A DNA stretch of 64,000 nucleotides. It comes from Actinokineospora auranticolor. Lineage in GTDB: Bacteria > Actinomycetota > Actinomycetes > Mycobacteriales > Pseudonocardiaceae. Shown one piece after another: positions 18,773 to 27,310 of this stretch; position 1 is the first letter of the stretch, and every line of letters begins with the position of its first letter. The DNA lies in contig NZ_PTIX01000006.1 in the NCBI RefSeq assembly GCF_002934265.1, positions 186,001 through 250,000 on the forward strand. Direction: 5' to 3'. The notes below the pieces were generated by a model. The model was not told where the DNA came from and made no database searches. It was given only the letters and a program-made list of their open reading frames with translations. The position numbers and the translations under genes are program-made.

Positions 18773-19585
18773 CTACTTGTCCCCGGGCTTTTTGCCGAAC
18801 CACTTCTGGTAGATCTTGTCGTACTCGCCGCTGGACTTCGCCTCGGCGATCGTCTCGTTGATCACCTTGAGCAGCGCGGCGTTGCCCTTCTTCACGCCGA
18901 TCCCGTACTTCTCGCCGGTGTCGAACTGGTTGACGACCTCGAAGTCGGGGTGGTCCTTCACCCAGTCGAACACCACGCCGTTGTCGTTGATGGCGGCGTC
19001 GACGACACCGGTCTCGACCGCGTTGAGCTCCAGGCCGAGGTCCTCGAAGTTGACCAGTTCCACGCCGGGCGCGTTCTTCTGCGCGTACTCCTGGCCCGTG
19101 GTGCCGTTCTGGTAGCCCAGCTTCTTGCCCTTGAGCTGCTCGAACTGGCCCGGCGTGCCCTTCTTGGCCACGATCGCCTGGGTGGCCTCGAAGTACGGGT
19201 CGGAGAAGTCGAAGTTCTGCTTGCGGGCGTCGGTGATGGTCATCCCCGCAGCGGCCAGGTCGCACTTGCCGGAGCTGAGGTCGACGCCGGACTGGATCCC
19301 CTCGAACGGGGTGTCCACAATCTCCTGGGTCGCGTTGAGCTTCTTGGCGACCAGGTCCATCAGGTCGACGTCGAAGCCGATGACCTTGCCGTTCTCCTCG
19401 TACTGGAACGGCTTGTACGGCAGGCCGGTGCAGGTGGTGACCTTGCCCGCAGTGATCAGCTGGACCTGGGCGCCGGAGTCGCCACCGGACGCCGGGGTGG
19501 TGCTGGAACCGCATCCTGCGGTGACTACGGCGAGTGCAAGTGTCGGAAGCAGAATTGCTACCCGAGAGGGGGATAGACGGAACAC
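18773..19585 (-). CDS. Polar amino acid-binding lipoprotein (GluB type)
   Basis: The product is 270 residues from GTG 19585, placed by GAGGAG seven bases upstream. A signal peptide ends in the lipobox VTAGC, so the mature protein is anchored by a lipidated Cys. The mature domain matches family 3 solute-binding proteins: GKVIGFDVDLMDLVAKKLN, CDLAAAGMTITDARKQNFDFSDPYFEATQAI, KGKKLGYQNGTTGQEYA. These bind glutamate, glutamine or related amino acids. It is the first gene of the three-gene importer operon. Confidence 0.92.
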   Translation of the reverse strand: MFRLSPSRVAILLPTLALAVVTAGCGSSTTPASGGDSGAQVQLITAGKVTTCTGLPYKPFQYEENGKVIGFDVDLMDLVAKKLNATQEIVDTPFEGIQSGVDLSSGKCDLAAAGMTITDARKQNFDFSDPYFEATQAIVAKKGTPGQFEQLKGKKLGYQNGTTGQEYAQKNAPGVELVNFEDLGLELNAVETGVVDAAINDNGVVFDWVKDHPDFEVVNQFDTGEKYGIGVKKGNAALLKVINETIAEAKSSGEYDKIYQKWFGKKPGDK

Positions 19586-19814
19586 TATGTCACTCCTCGT
19601 AGCGATTGTGTCGAACCGAGTGTTGGCATCCTGCCATCGGGTGTCCCCGATCGCGATAGATGCGTCGGTCAGTTTCGGGTATCGGTTTGAATGCGGCGCG
19701 ACGGGTGCGCGCCGCATTCCGCCATTTCCCCGAGTCGGGCCGGGAGGTCTGATCAATCCTCGCGTTAACGGTGGTTATCCTGTTCCGCTCGGCACCGCCA
19801 CCCCCACCAGCGAC

Positions 19815-19828
19815 TACCCTTCGCGGAC
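19815..19828 (+). promoter_or_regulatory. Leaderless-type -10 element
   Basis: TACCCT ends eight bases before GTG 19829 and no ribosome site is present, matching a leaderless start for the ADP-ribosylglycohydrolase gene. Confidence 0.4.
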
Positions 19829-20944
19829 GTGGATGGTGATCTGCCGTACGAACGCGTCGTGCCCGCCGACCGGTGGCTCGGCTCCCTGCTCGCCGGTGCC
19901 GTCGGGGACGCCCTCGGCGCGCCCGTCGAGTTCCTGTCGACCGCCGAGATCCGGGCCCGGGTCGGCGCCGAGGGGGTGACCGACTACCTGGAGGCCTACG
20001 GCGGCCTGGGTCGCGTCACCGACGACACCCAGATGACCCTGTTCACCCTCGAGGCCATGATCCGCGCGCACGTCGGCAAGCGGATGATGTTCTTCGACCA
20101 GCAGCCCGCGTCCGTGCTCCAGCACGCCTACCAGCGCTGGTACCACACCCAGGGCACGCCGTGGCACCGCGCGGGCGGCTCCTACGCGATGGAGGCCGAG
20201 CCCGACGGCTGGCTGGTCCGCGAGCGCGAGCTGCACCACCGCCGCGCGCCGGGCGCGACCGTACTCACCGCGCTCAAGGGCTTCGCCGACGGCGGCGAGC
20301 GCGGCAGCGTCTCCCACCGGCTCAACGACTCCAAGGGCTGCGGCGCGGTCATGCGGGCCGCGCCGTGCGCGCTGTGGTCGGTGGACCCGGTCGACGCGTT
20401 CGTGGTCGCCGTGCAGTCCGGCGCCCTCACCCACGGACACCCCAGCGGCTACCTCACCGCAGGCGCCCTGGCCTTCGTGGTCCACCGCCTGCTCGACGGC
20501 GTCGACCTGCCCGCCGCGCTCGCCGAGGTCCGCACCGAGCTGCTGACCTGGGAGGACTCGGCCGAGACGGTCGCCGCGCTGGACCAGGCCGTGGCCTTGG
20601 CCGAGCGCGGGCGACCGACCCCGGAGCAGCTCGAGCGGCTGGGCGGCGGCTGGGTCGGCGAGGAGGCGCTGGCCATCGGGGTCTGCGCCGCGCTGGTCGC
20701 CACCGACCTCCCGGACGGCCTGCGGCTCGCGGTCAACCACTCCGGCGACAGCGACTCGACCGGCGCCATCTGCGGGAACCTGCTCGGCGCGGTGCACGGC
20801 CTCGGCGCGATCCCGCAGCCGTGGCTGGACGGGCTGGAGCTGCGCGACGTCATGCTGCGGCTGGGCCGGGACGCGCTGGTCGAGTTCAGCCCGACGAACC
20901 CGCTCGACGACCCGACCTGGCGCGAGCGCTACCCGGCCTGGTGA
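19829..20944 (+). CDS. ADP-ribosylglycohydrolase (DraG/ARH) family protein
   Basis: The product is 371 residues. The family's metal-binding signatures are complete: GSLLAGAVGDALGAPVEF near the N-terminus, GRVTDDTQMTLFT (first di-acid site) and NHSGDSDSTGAICGNLLGA (second di-acid site) near the C-terminus. These enzymes use two Mg2+ ions to release ADP-ribose from modified proteins or free ADP-ribosyl compounds. Cytoplasmic. It lies just upstream of the type VII effector locus, 85 bases before the YbaB-like gene. That may be coincidence, or it may relate to detoxification if the nearby toxin domain acts on NAD. Confidence 0.9.
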   Translation: MDGDLPYERVVPADRWLGSLLAGAVGDALGAPVEFLSTAEIRARVGAEGVTDYLEAYGGLGRVTDDTQMTLFTLEAMIRAHVGKRMMFFDQQPASVLQHAYQRWYHTQGTPWHRAGGSYAMEAEPDGWLVRERELHHRRAPGATVLTALKGFADGGERGSVSHRLNDSKGCGAVMRAAPCALWSVDPVDAFVVAVQSGALTHGHPSGYLTAGALAFVVHRLLDGVDLPAALAEVRTELLTWEDSAETVAALDQAVALAERGRPTPEQLERLGGGWVGEEALAIGVCAALVATDLPDGLRLAVNHSGDSDSTGAICGNLLGAVHGLGAIPQPWLDGLELRDVMLRLGRDALVEFSPTNPLDDPTWRERYPAW

Positions 20945-21029
20945 ACCGTCTTGCCGGGAACCGACTGACAACCCACGCTCCGTCGTGGACACTGACCCGC
21001 GCAGCCGGACCGAGCAGTGGGAGCGCGTG

Positions 21030-21572
21030 GTGAGCCAGCCGTCATTCGGTGGGGACGGATTCCAGACCGAGCAGGAGCTGCGCCGCTGGTCGGCGGACGT
21101 GGCCGCCAAGGCGCAGCGCTACCAGGAGATGCAGGCCGAGGTCGCGCGGGTCGCGGTCACCGAGTCCTCCCGCGACGACGTCGTCCGGGTGACCGTGGAC
21201 GCCACGGGCGCGGTCACCGACCTGGTGATCAGCGACCGGTCCCGGGAGCTGCCGGGCGCCGAGCTGGCCGGCCTGGTGCTCACCACCATGCGCCGCGCGC
21301 AGTCGCGGATCACCGACGAGGTCGCCGACGTCATGACGCGGACGGTCGGCGACGACCCGCAGACGGTGGCCGCGGTGGTCGGGTCCTACCGGGAGAGGTT
21401 CCCGGAACCGGAGCCCGAGCCGGAGCGTCCAACCGCGAGCACCGTGGAGGAGATGTCGCTCGGGCACGTCGAGGACAGCGACTCCCCGGCGCGACCCGAA
21501 CGGCCACGACCGCCGCGCAGGTCCGACCCGGACGAGGACGACGACTGGGGCGGACCGTCCATCTTCAGCTGA
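21030..21572 (+). CDS. YbaB/EbfC-family DNA-binding-like protein
   Basis: The product is 180 residues from GTG 21030 (GGGAG six bases upstream). An in-frame GTG at 20985 would add 15 residues. The first 110 residues follow the YbaB fold: a long N-terminal helix (QTEQELRRWSADVAAKAQRYQEMQ), strands with SRDDVVRVTVDATGAVTDLVI, then a helix (LVLTTMRRAQSRITDEVADVM). The acidic Pro/Glu-rich tail is absent from classical EbfC. YbaB-like proteins commonly precede type VII secretion substrates in actinobacteria. Its stop is 10 bases from the next gene. Confidence 0.8.
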   Translation: MSQPSFGGDGFQTEQELRRWSADVAAKAQRYQEMQAEVARVAVTESSRDDVVRVTVDATGAVTDLVISDRSRELPGAELAGLVLTTMRRAQSRITDEVADVMTRTVGDDPQTVAAVVGSYRERFPEPEPEPERPTASTVEEMSLGHVEDSDSPARPERPRPPRRSDPDEDDDWGGPSIFS

Positions 21573-21582
21573 AGGAGTCCGG

Positions 21583-21891
21583 GTGCCCGACGGATACGGC
21601 GTCCTCACCGAGGAGCTCGGCGCGCACGCCGGTCGCCTCGACCGCCTCAACGACCGCCTGGAGCAGGCGCTCGAGGCGGCCAACCAGGTCCACCTCGGCG
21701 ACCAGGCCTACGGGGTGATCTGCCAGTTCTTCGTGCCGATCGTGCACGCGGTGAGCCAGCCGGGCGTCGACTCGATCAGCGAGGCCGCGCAAACGCTTGA
21801 GGCCACGGCGGGCGGCGTCCGGGCCACCTCCGGCGGCTACGACAACACCGAGCGCGCCAACACCCAGCCCTTCGCGGGCGGTGCCCGGTGA
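21583..21891 (+). CDS. EspC-like type VII secretion target protein
   Basis: The product is 102 residues from GTG 21583 (AAGGAG upstream). It is all-helical with the pattern of ESX-1 EspC/DUF2580 proteins: GVLTEELGAHAGRLDRLNDRLEQALEAANQVHLGDQAYG, a Gly-rich turn, a second helix, then GGYDNTERANTQPF at the C-terminus. EspC-like proteins are co-secreted with larger substrates. Its stop overlaps the next gene in a GTGA junction, consistent with a one-to-one complex with the 631-residue effector. Confidence 0.8.
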   Translation: MPDGYGVLTEELGAHAGRLDRLNDRLEQALEAANQVHLGDQAYGVICQFFVPIVHAVSQPGVDSISEAAQTLEATAGGVRATSGGYDNTERANTQPFAGGAR

Positions 21892-23783
21892 GCAACCCCC
21901 TCGTCGCCGAACGGCAGGACTCGACCCAGTCCTACACCGGCATCGGCCTGGTCGAGTCGGCCGCCGACATCTACAACGGCGTGCAGGACGGCTCCTGGGT
22001 CGAAGGCGGGCTCGGGGTGCTCGGCGGTGGCCTCGAAGTGCTGTCGCTGACCCTGGACCCGATCGGCACGCTCGGGCAGTACGCGATCTCGTGGGTGATC
22101 GAGCACGTCAAGCCGCTGCGGGACGCGCTGAACTGGCTGGCGGGCGACGCCGACCAGATCGCCGCCTACGCGCAGACGTGGAAGAACGTGTCGCAGGCCG
22201 TGGGCGGGGTCGCGGGGGAGTTCGCCACCGAGGTGGCGAACGGCACCTCGGCGTGGACCGGGCCCGCGGCCGACGCGTACCGGGCGAACACGGCCGAGCA
22301 GAAGGAGCACATCACCGCGGCGGCGACCGGGGCCGGGACGATCGGCACCGTCGTCGAGGTGGTCGGGGTGCTCGTCGGCGTGGTCCGGGGGATCGTGCGC
22401 GACCTGGTCGCGGAGTGCATCTCGACGCTGCTCATCCGGCTGCCGCAGTGGCTGGCCGAGGCCGGGCTGACGCTGGGGCTGGCCACGCCGCACATCGTGG
22501 CGTCGGTGGGCGCGCTGGTGTCGAAGTGGGTCGGCCGGATCACCGACGTGATCACCAAGCTGACCCGGTCCGTGGAGAAGCTGCGGCCGATCATGGCGCG
22601 GCTGGGCCAGATCTGGGAGATGATCAAGTCCGGGCTGCGCAAGCTGCGCACCGCCTCTCGCGGCGCCGACGCGCCGAACGCGCCGAGCCCGGTGCGGTCC
22701 GCGCCCGACCCGGTCACCCCTGCCAACGCCCCCGCTTCGCCGCATCTGTCCACACCAGACACTCCGGCGACGCCGTCGGCGAGCACTACGCCGTCCGGCG
22801 CGGCGGACCCGTCGCTGACGCCGAGTTCCACCCCGGACACCCCGTCCTCGGCGACGACACCGAGCGGGGCCGCGAGTCCCACGACCACGCCCAGCGGCGC
22901 GTCGACCCCGGTCACGCCGTCCGCGGCCACGCCTCCCGTGTCTTCAGCGACCCCGCCCGCCTCCTCCGCGACCCCGCCGGTCACGGCTCCGCCCGCGTCG
23001 TCCGCGACGCCGCACGGCGGCAGTTCGACGCCGACGCCGCACGCGCACGGCCCCTCCGGTCCACATTGGATGGACGAGGTGCGCGGGAAGTTCACCGACC
23101 AGGAGTGGGCGGACTTCAAGGGCGCCATGGACAAGCTCGGCGCCGACCCGACCCCCGGCGACGTGCCCGGCGCGGGTCAGCTGACCCCGCACGAGCGCGA
23201 CCTGATGGCGCGGGCGATGAAGGAGGTCACGGTCGTCGACGGGACGCTGATGCAGAAGGTGATCCCGGACGCCACGGTCGCCAAGTACCTCGACGGCAGC
23301 TACACCGACGTCGGCGGGTTCGTCGCCCGCAACCAGGACGCGGGCGTGCTCAACACCCCGGCCGACCTGATCAACGGCAACCGGCTCGACTACACGGGCA
23401 CGCCCTACGACGTCAACCAGCCGAACATCCACACGCTGGAGTTCCCGGCGTCGGACGCGAGCCTCTACCAGACGCCGGTGGGCGCGCCGTCCGTGCCGGG
23501 CGACATCCCGGCGACCGACCCGCGGGTGCTGGGGGCGCGGGACGACATGCTCCAGTCCGTGCGGGACGCGGGGGTGGACCCGAACCGGTACACGTCGTCG
23601 GTCAACGACTGGCCGTACACGGGCGCGGGCGTCACCGCGCACCCGACCATGGGCGTGCCGGAGTTCAAGATGACCGACCGCCTCCCGATCCCGGACGGCG
23701 CCACGATCAACCGCTACGACGCGGCGGGGAACAAGGTCGTAGTGGCGACGTATGACAGTGTTCTGGGGTGGGTGACTCCGTGA
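21888..23783 (+). CDS. Type VII-secreted polymorphic toxin (predicted)
   Basis: The product is 631 residues with three parts. Residues 1-250 are helical and hydrophobic with a WXG-type motif (SAWTGPAADAYRA, Trp123-Gly125). Residues about 260-385 are a Pro/Thr/Ser/Ala linker. Residues about 430-631 are a globular C-terminal domain. That domain includes GGFVARNQD, NTPADL, RLDYTGTPYD, IHTLEFPA, DWPYTGAGVTA and GVPEF. It is homologous to the orphan protein at 24223-24843. N-terminal export region, variable linker and C-terminal module form the usual toxin layout. I cannot assign the C-terminal domain to a known toxin family; it lacks the TNT NADase signature. The toxin role is inferred from architecture and from the partner gene that follows. 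Confidence 0.7.
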   Translation: MSNPLVAERQDSTQSYTGIGLVESAADIYNGVQDGSWVEGGLGVLGGGLEVLSLTLDPIGTLGQYAISWVIEHVKPLRDALNWLAGDADQIAAYAQTWKNVSQAVGGVAGEFATEVANGTSAWTGPAADAYRANTAEQKEHITAAATGAGTIGTVVEVVGVLVGVVRGIVRDLVAECISTLLIRLPQWLAEAGLTLGLATPHIVASVGALVSKWVGRITDVITKLTRSVEKLRPIMARLGQIWEMIKSGLRKLRTASRGADAPNAPSPVRSAPDPVTPANAPASPHLSTPDTPATPSASTTPSGAADPSLTPSSTPDTPSSATTPSGAASPTTTPSGASTPVTPSAATPPVSSATPPASSATPPVTAPPASSATPHGGSSTPTPHAHGPSGPHWMDEVRGKFTDQEWADFKGAMDKLGADPTPGDVPGAGQLTPHERDLMARAMKEVTVVDGTLMQKVIPDATVAKYLDGSYTDVGGFVARNQDAGVLNTPADLINGNRLDYTGTPYDVNQPNIHTLEFPASDASLYQTPVGAPSVPGDIPATDPRVLGARDDMLQSVRDAGVDPNRYTSSVNDWPYTGAGVTAHPTMGVPEFKMTDRLPIPDGATINRYDAAGNKVVVATYDSVLGWVTP

Positions 23784-24226
23784 GCTACCAGGGACCGCGC
23801 GCCGGTCAGTTCGCCGTCGTGCGCGGCGTGACGCACCCGTGCACGTACTCGCCCAACGACGACCGCGTGATCCTCAAGACCCGGCAGGCCGACAACCCGG
23901 ACGCGTCCCTGTTCACCTGGCACACGAGCTTCGGCGGCTGGGTGGCGCAGCTGACTTCGCAGGACTGCGACCGGGTGTACGCGGCGCGGACGTACGGGCG
24001 CTGGCAGGGACACAGGGTCGCGGTTGACGCCGTAGTGGGCGGGATCGCCTCCGTGACCTACGCCGACAGCAACGGCAGTTGGGCGGGGCAAAACGGCTTC
24101 ACCCAGGTGGACAAGTACGAGTACCAGGGCGAGGTCCCGGTGGGGGAACTGGCGGACGTCCACGAGGAACAGCGTGACCTGACGTTCAACCGGTGGCGCG
24201 ACCGCACGTTCGGGGAAGCGCGGTGA
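23780..24226 (+). CDS. Probable immunity protein, partner of the 21888-23783 effector
   Basis: The product is 148 residues. GTG 23780 overlaps the toxin stop (GTGA). No signal peptide or membrane helix is visible, so it is cytoplasmic. It resembles the protein at 24840-25259 along its whole length. Shared positions include a G-x-F/Y-A-V/L start, DDRVIL / NGQVAL, W-x-A, DC-x-R-V / AC-x-R-L, GH, a Tyr-rich strand, NGFTQVD / DGFVQID, VPVGEL / VPIHEI and an RDLTF / VDLLF ending. A small cytoplasmic protein after each toxin-domain gene is the standard place for immunity. The family is not one I recognise. Confidence 0.6.
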   Translation: MSYQGPRAGQFAVVRGVTHPCTYSPNDDRVILKTRQADNPDASLFTWHTSFGGWVAQLTSQDCDRVYAARTYGRWQGHRVAVDAVVGGIASVTYADSNGSWAGQNGFTQVDKYEYQGEVPVGELADVHEEQRDLTFNRWRDRTFGEAR

Positions 24227-24843
24227 GCGGGTCCGTCAGCCTGTCCGCACACGAGCGCGCGCTCACGGCACGGGTACACGCGGTCGTCACCTTGGAACCG
24301 AACACGGTGATGGTCAAGGTCCTCACCCCCGGGTCGGTTGAGCGTTACCTGCGGGGAGAAGTCTCGGCTGGCGTAGTTGGCGCCCGGCCGCCATTCGACT
24401 ACCGCCTCGTCGGCGGCACCGTCGCGCGGTTGCAGGACTGCGCGAACCTCCGCACCCCGCGCGACTTCCACCAGGCCTTCCGGTTGGACTACGCGGGCAG
24501 CCCGTTCCACCCGGACGCCCTCGTGCACACCATGGAATTCCCGGCCCAACACCCGGACCGGTACTTCGTCCCCTACGGCGCCCCCGACGACGCCCGCCAA
24601 CCCGGCTACGCCATGACCGCCGCCGCGCTGGCCGCCGGGGTCGACCCGAACACCGTCCGCACGGAGTTCGCGCCTTGGCCGTACACCGGCACCGGCCTCA
24701 CCGCGGGCGGCCCACTCGCCCTGCCGGAGTGGTGGCGCCAACCGGGCCTGATCCCCCTGGGCGCCCGGATCGTCGCCCACACCCCCCAGGGCCCCACCCC
24801 CATCGCCCACTGGCGCGGCTACTGGCAGAAGGACCCCCGGTGA
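24223..24843 (+). CDS. Orphan toxin-domain module related to the effector C-terminus
   Basis: The product is 206 residues from GTG 24223 (GTGA overlap with the previous stop). It aligns with residues about 430-631 of the upstream effector: LSAHERALTARV against LTPHERDLMARA, VMVKVLTPGSVERYLRG against LMQKVIPDATVAKYLDG, TVARLQD against FVARNQD, RLDYAGSPF against RLDYTGTPY, VHTMEFPA against IHTLEFPA, WPYTGTGLTA against WPYTGAGVTA. It lacks the WXG region and linker, so it cannot be exported by itself. This is the form of an orphan cassette held for recombination onto a full-length toxin. Confidence 0.65.
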   Translation: MSGSVSLSAHERALTARVHAVVTLEPNTVMVKVLTPGSVERYLRGEVSAGVVGARPPFDYRLVGGTVARLQDCANLRTPRDFHQAFRLDYAGSPFHPDALVHTMEFPAQHPDRYFVPYGAPDDARQPGYAMTAAALAAGVDPNTVRTEFAPWPYTGTGLTAGGPLALPEWWRQPGLIPLGARIVAHTPQGPTPIAHWRGYWQKDPR

Positions 24844-25259
24844 CCCACCAACGCCCCCGAACCGGCCTCTACGCCCTCCTCGACGGCCGCGAGTACGCAG
24901 CCGGTCAGCCGGAGAACGGGCAGGTCGCGCTGCACAGCGCGGTCGACCCCCAGGACACCCGGTTCAAGGCCGGTTCCTCGGGCTGGCGGGCGGTGGTCCC
25001 GGTCGACGCCTGCGAGCGGCTGGACGAGGTCACCACGCGCGCGAACCACTTGGGGCACGAATGCCTCGTAGTGGGGATCACGCCGGAGGGGTCGGTTGGC
25101 CTGTACTACGTCGGCCCGGACAAGACCCGGGCGACGGCGGACGGGTTCGTGCAGATCGATCCGGGTACGTGGGCCAAGAACGTCCCCATCCACGAGATCA
25201 CCCGTTTCCGGGAGCACCACGTGGACCTGCTGTTCCCGGAATGGGCCAAGACCCACTGA
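24840..25259 (+). CDS. Probable immunity protein, partner of the orphan module
   Basis: The product is 139 residues from GTG 24840 (GTGA overlap). It is related to the 23780-24226 product and similarly soluble, with SGWRAVVPVDACERL, TPEGSVGLYYVGPDKTRATADGFVQIDPGTW and a FREHHVDLLFPEWAK ending. It closes a chain of five genes, each coupled to the next by a 4-bp overlap. Endonuclease V begins only a few bases later. Confidence 0.6.
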   Translation: MTHQRPRTGLYALLDGREYAAGQPENGQVALHSAVDPQDTRFKAGSSGWRAVVPVDACERLDEVTTRANHLGHECLVVGITPEGSVGLYYVGPDKTRATADGFVQIDPGTWAKNVPIHEITRFREHHVDLLFPEWAKTH

Positions 25260-25262
25260 CCC

Positions 25263-25907
25263 GTGAACATGGCTGAGTGGCCGCGGACCGAGGCCGCGGC
25301 GGTTCTGGAGCAGGAGCGGTTGCGGGGGCTGGTTGATCCGAACCCGCCACCCGGGTTTGTGCCTCGGACGGCCGCCGGGCTTGATGTGCACTACGGGGAC
25401 CAACTGAAGGCCGCCGTCTGCACCATCGACCTCGACACCCTCTCTCTCGTGGAGCAATCCACCGCCGAGGGGCCGGAGTCCTTCCCTTACATCCCCGGCC
25501 TCTTCGCCTTCCGCGAGCTTCCCTTGCTCCTAGAGGCCCTCGACAAGCTCACCCAGCCCCCGGACGTCCTGGTCTGCGACGGTCAAGGACTCGCCCACCC
25601 GCGTCGGTTCGGGCTCGCCTGTCACGCCGGGGTGCTCACCGGCATCCCGTCCCTGGGCGTCGGCAAGAACGCCCTCGGCGACTTCGACCCGCCCGGCCCC
25701 AAGCGCGGGGACTGGACGCCGCTGGTCGACCGGGGTGAGGTCGTCGGTCGAGCGCTGCGGACCCAGGACGGGGTCAAGCCTGTCTTCGTATCGATCGGCC
25801 ACCGCGTGGACCTGGACACCGCCACCGAGTTGGTCTTGCGGCTCGCGCCCCGGTTCCGGCTGCCCGAGACCACGCGGTTGGCCGATCGGCTGTCGCGTCA
25901 GGCCTGA
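25263..25907 (+). CDS. nfi: Endonuclease V (deoxyinosine repair)
   Basis: The product is 214 residues; GTG 25263 or ATG 25269 could be the start. Endonuclease V nicks DNA or RNA next to deaminated adenine (inosine). Conserved motifs are GLDVHYGD (catalytic Asp), FPYIPGLFAFRELP, VLVCDGQGLAHPRRFGLACHAGVL (second acidic site), IPSLGVGKNAL and VKPVFVSIGHRVDLDTA. It starts only 3 bases after the upstream immunity-like gene, so it may share its message. The 3' end overlaps the convergent M20 gene by about 10 bases. Confidence 0.93.
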   Translation: MNMAEWPRTEAAAVLEQERLRGLVDPNPPPGFVPRTAAGLDVHYGDQLKAAVCTIDLDTLSLVEQSTAEGPESFPYIPGLFAFRELPLLLEALDKLTQPPDVLVCDGQGLAHPRRFGLACHAGVLTGIPSLGVGKNALGDFDPPGPKRGDWTPLVDRGEVVGRALRTQDGVKPVFVSIGHRVDLDTATELVLRLAPRFRLPETTRLADRLSRQA

Positions 25908-27310
25908 GCGTGGGCGTCGAGCAGGTGGGCGACGGCCACGGTGACGCGTTCCGCTTGTTTCACGTGAAGCCATTCGTCCGGGACGTGGGCGTTGCTGTCC
26001 GCGCCGAGGGCTCCGGTGATCACGAACTGCGCGTCCGGGTAGCGCTCGGCCAGCAGGCCCATGAACGGGATCGAGCCGCCGAGGCCGACCGTGCTCCAGG
26101 GGTTGCCGAAGATCTCCGCCGACAGCTCGTCCAGCGCCGACCGCAGCCAGGGGGCCAGGTCGGGGGCGTTCCAGCCGTCGGCGTGCTCGACGCGGGTGAT
26201 CTCGACCGTGGCGTCGTAGGGGACGTCGGTGGTCAGGGCGTGGCGGACCGCGGCCAGGGCGGCGGCGGAGTCGGCCGTCGGGGGGAGGCGGAAGCTCAGG
26301 GTCAGGGTGGTGAAGGGGCGCAGGACGTTGCCCGCGTCGACCGGCGGCGGGAAGCCGTCCGCGCCGATCACCGACAGCGTCGGGCGCCAGCTGGTGTTCA
26401 GCACCAGCTCGACCTCGTCATCCACGATCGGGCGGGTCGAGCCGTGCATCGGGAACGCCGACCGGTACGTGCCCGGGGCCGCCTCGACCGCGACCGCGGC
26501 CTCGGCGGCGCGGTTGGCCGGGATCTCGACGTTGCACTCCTTGACCAGGATCTCGCCCGTCGCCGAGTCCTCGACGCGGTCGAGCAGGTGGCGCAGCACC
26601 CGGAACGAGCTGGGCGCGACGCCGCTGGCCAGGCCGGAGTGCTGACCGGAGCGCAGCACGCGGACCGTCAGGTCGACCGACGCGAGCCCGCGCAGCGAGG
26701 TGGTCAACCAGAGGCGCTCGTAGTCGTTGCCGCCGGAGTCGAGGCAGACCACCAGCGACACGCGACCCAGCTGGTCGGACAGGTGCTCCAGGTACGCGGG
26801 CAGGTCCGGGCTGCCGGACTCCTCGCCGGTCTCCAGCAGCACGACGCAGCGGCTGTGCGCGCCGCCCGCCGCGCGGACGGCCTCGATCGCGGCCGTGGCG
26901 GCGTAACCGGCGTAGCCGTCGTCCGCAGAGCCGCGGCCGTAGAGCTTGCCGTCGCGCAGGACCGGCTGCCACGGGCCGAGGCCCTCGCCCCAGCCGCCGA
27001 CCGGCGGCTGCTTGTCGAGGTGCCCGTAGAGCAGCACGGTCCCCTTGTCCGCGCCGGTGGCCGGGACGTCCACCAGCAGCACCGGCGACCGGTCGGGCAA
27101 CCGGACGACCTCCACGCGGGCGCCTTCGACACCACGACCCTCGATCCAGCCGCGCAGGTGCTCGATCGCGGCGTCGAGGTGGCCGTTGGCCGCCCAGTTC
27201 GCGTCGAAGTGCGGGGAGAGGGCCGGGATGGCGATGAAATCCGACAGGCTGGGCAGGATCTCTGCCTCCCACAACTGCCGGGCGGTCTGTGCAGCGACGG
27301 TCTTGTCCAC
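25898..27310 (-). CDS. M20-family metallopeptidase (dipeptidase-like)
   Basis: The product is 470 residues from GTG 27310 (GGGAGG upstream). It belongs to the M20 family of zinc aminoacylases and dipeptidases. LLYGHLDKQPPVGGW has the first His-Asp, GRGSADDGYAGYAATAAIEAV the bridging Asp, LETGEESGSPDLPAYL the catalytic Glu pair, and CLDSGGNDYERLWLTTSLRG the next Asp. A dimerisation insert follows (VRVLRSGQHSGLASG), and a late His lies in GADSNAHVPDEWLHV. The closest functional group is the CNDP-like dipeptidases. Cytoplasmic; not linked to its neighbours by operon structure. Confidence 0.9.
   Translation of the reverse strand: MDKTVAAQTARQLWEAEILPSLSDFIAIPALSPHFDANWAANGHLDAAIEHLRGWIEGRGVEGARVEVVRLPDRSPVLLVDVPATGADKGTVLLYGHLDKQPPVGGWGEGLGPWQPVLRDGKLYGRGSADDGYAGYAATAAIEAVRAAGGAHSRCVVLLETGEESGSPDLPAYLEHLSDQLGRVSLVVCLDSGGNDYERLWLTTSLRGLASVDLTVRVLRSGQHSGLASGVAPSSFRVLRHLLDRVEDSATGEILVKECNVEIPANRAAEAAVAVEAAPGTYRSAFPMHGSTRPIVDDEVELVLNTSWRPTLSVIGADGFPPPVDAGNVLRPFTTLTLSFRLPPTADSAAALAAVRHALTTDVPYDATVEITRVEHADGWNAPDLAPWLRSALDELSAEIFGNPWSTVGLGGSIPFMGLLAERYPDAQFVITGALGADSNAHVPDEWLHVKQAERVTVAVAHLLDAHAQA

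Noticed and set aside
23100..23783. TNT-type NAD glycohydrolase toxin
   Set aside because: The conserved TNT sequence pattern is not found; shared motifs of this domain are different, so no enzymatic activity is assigned.
20985..25259. Complete ESX secretion system
   Set aside because: Only substrates and companions are present. No EccB, EccC, EccD, EccE, mycosin or paired EsxA/EsxB genes lie in the window.
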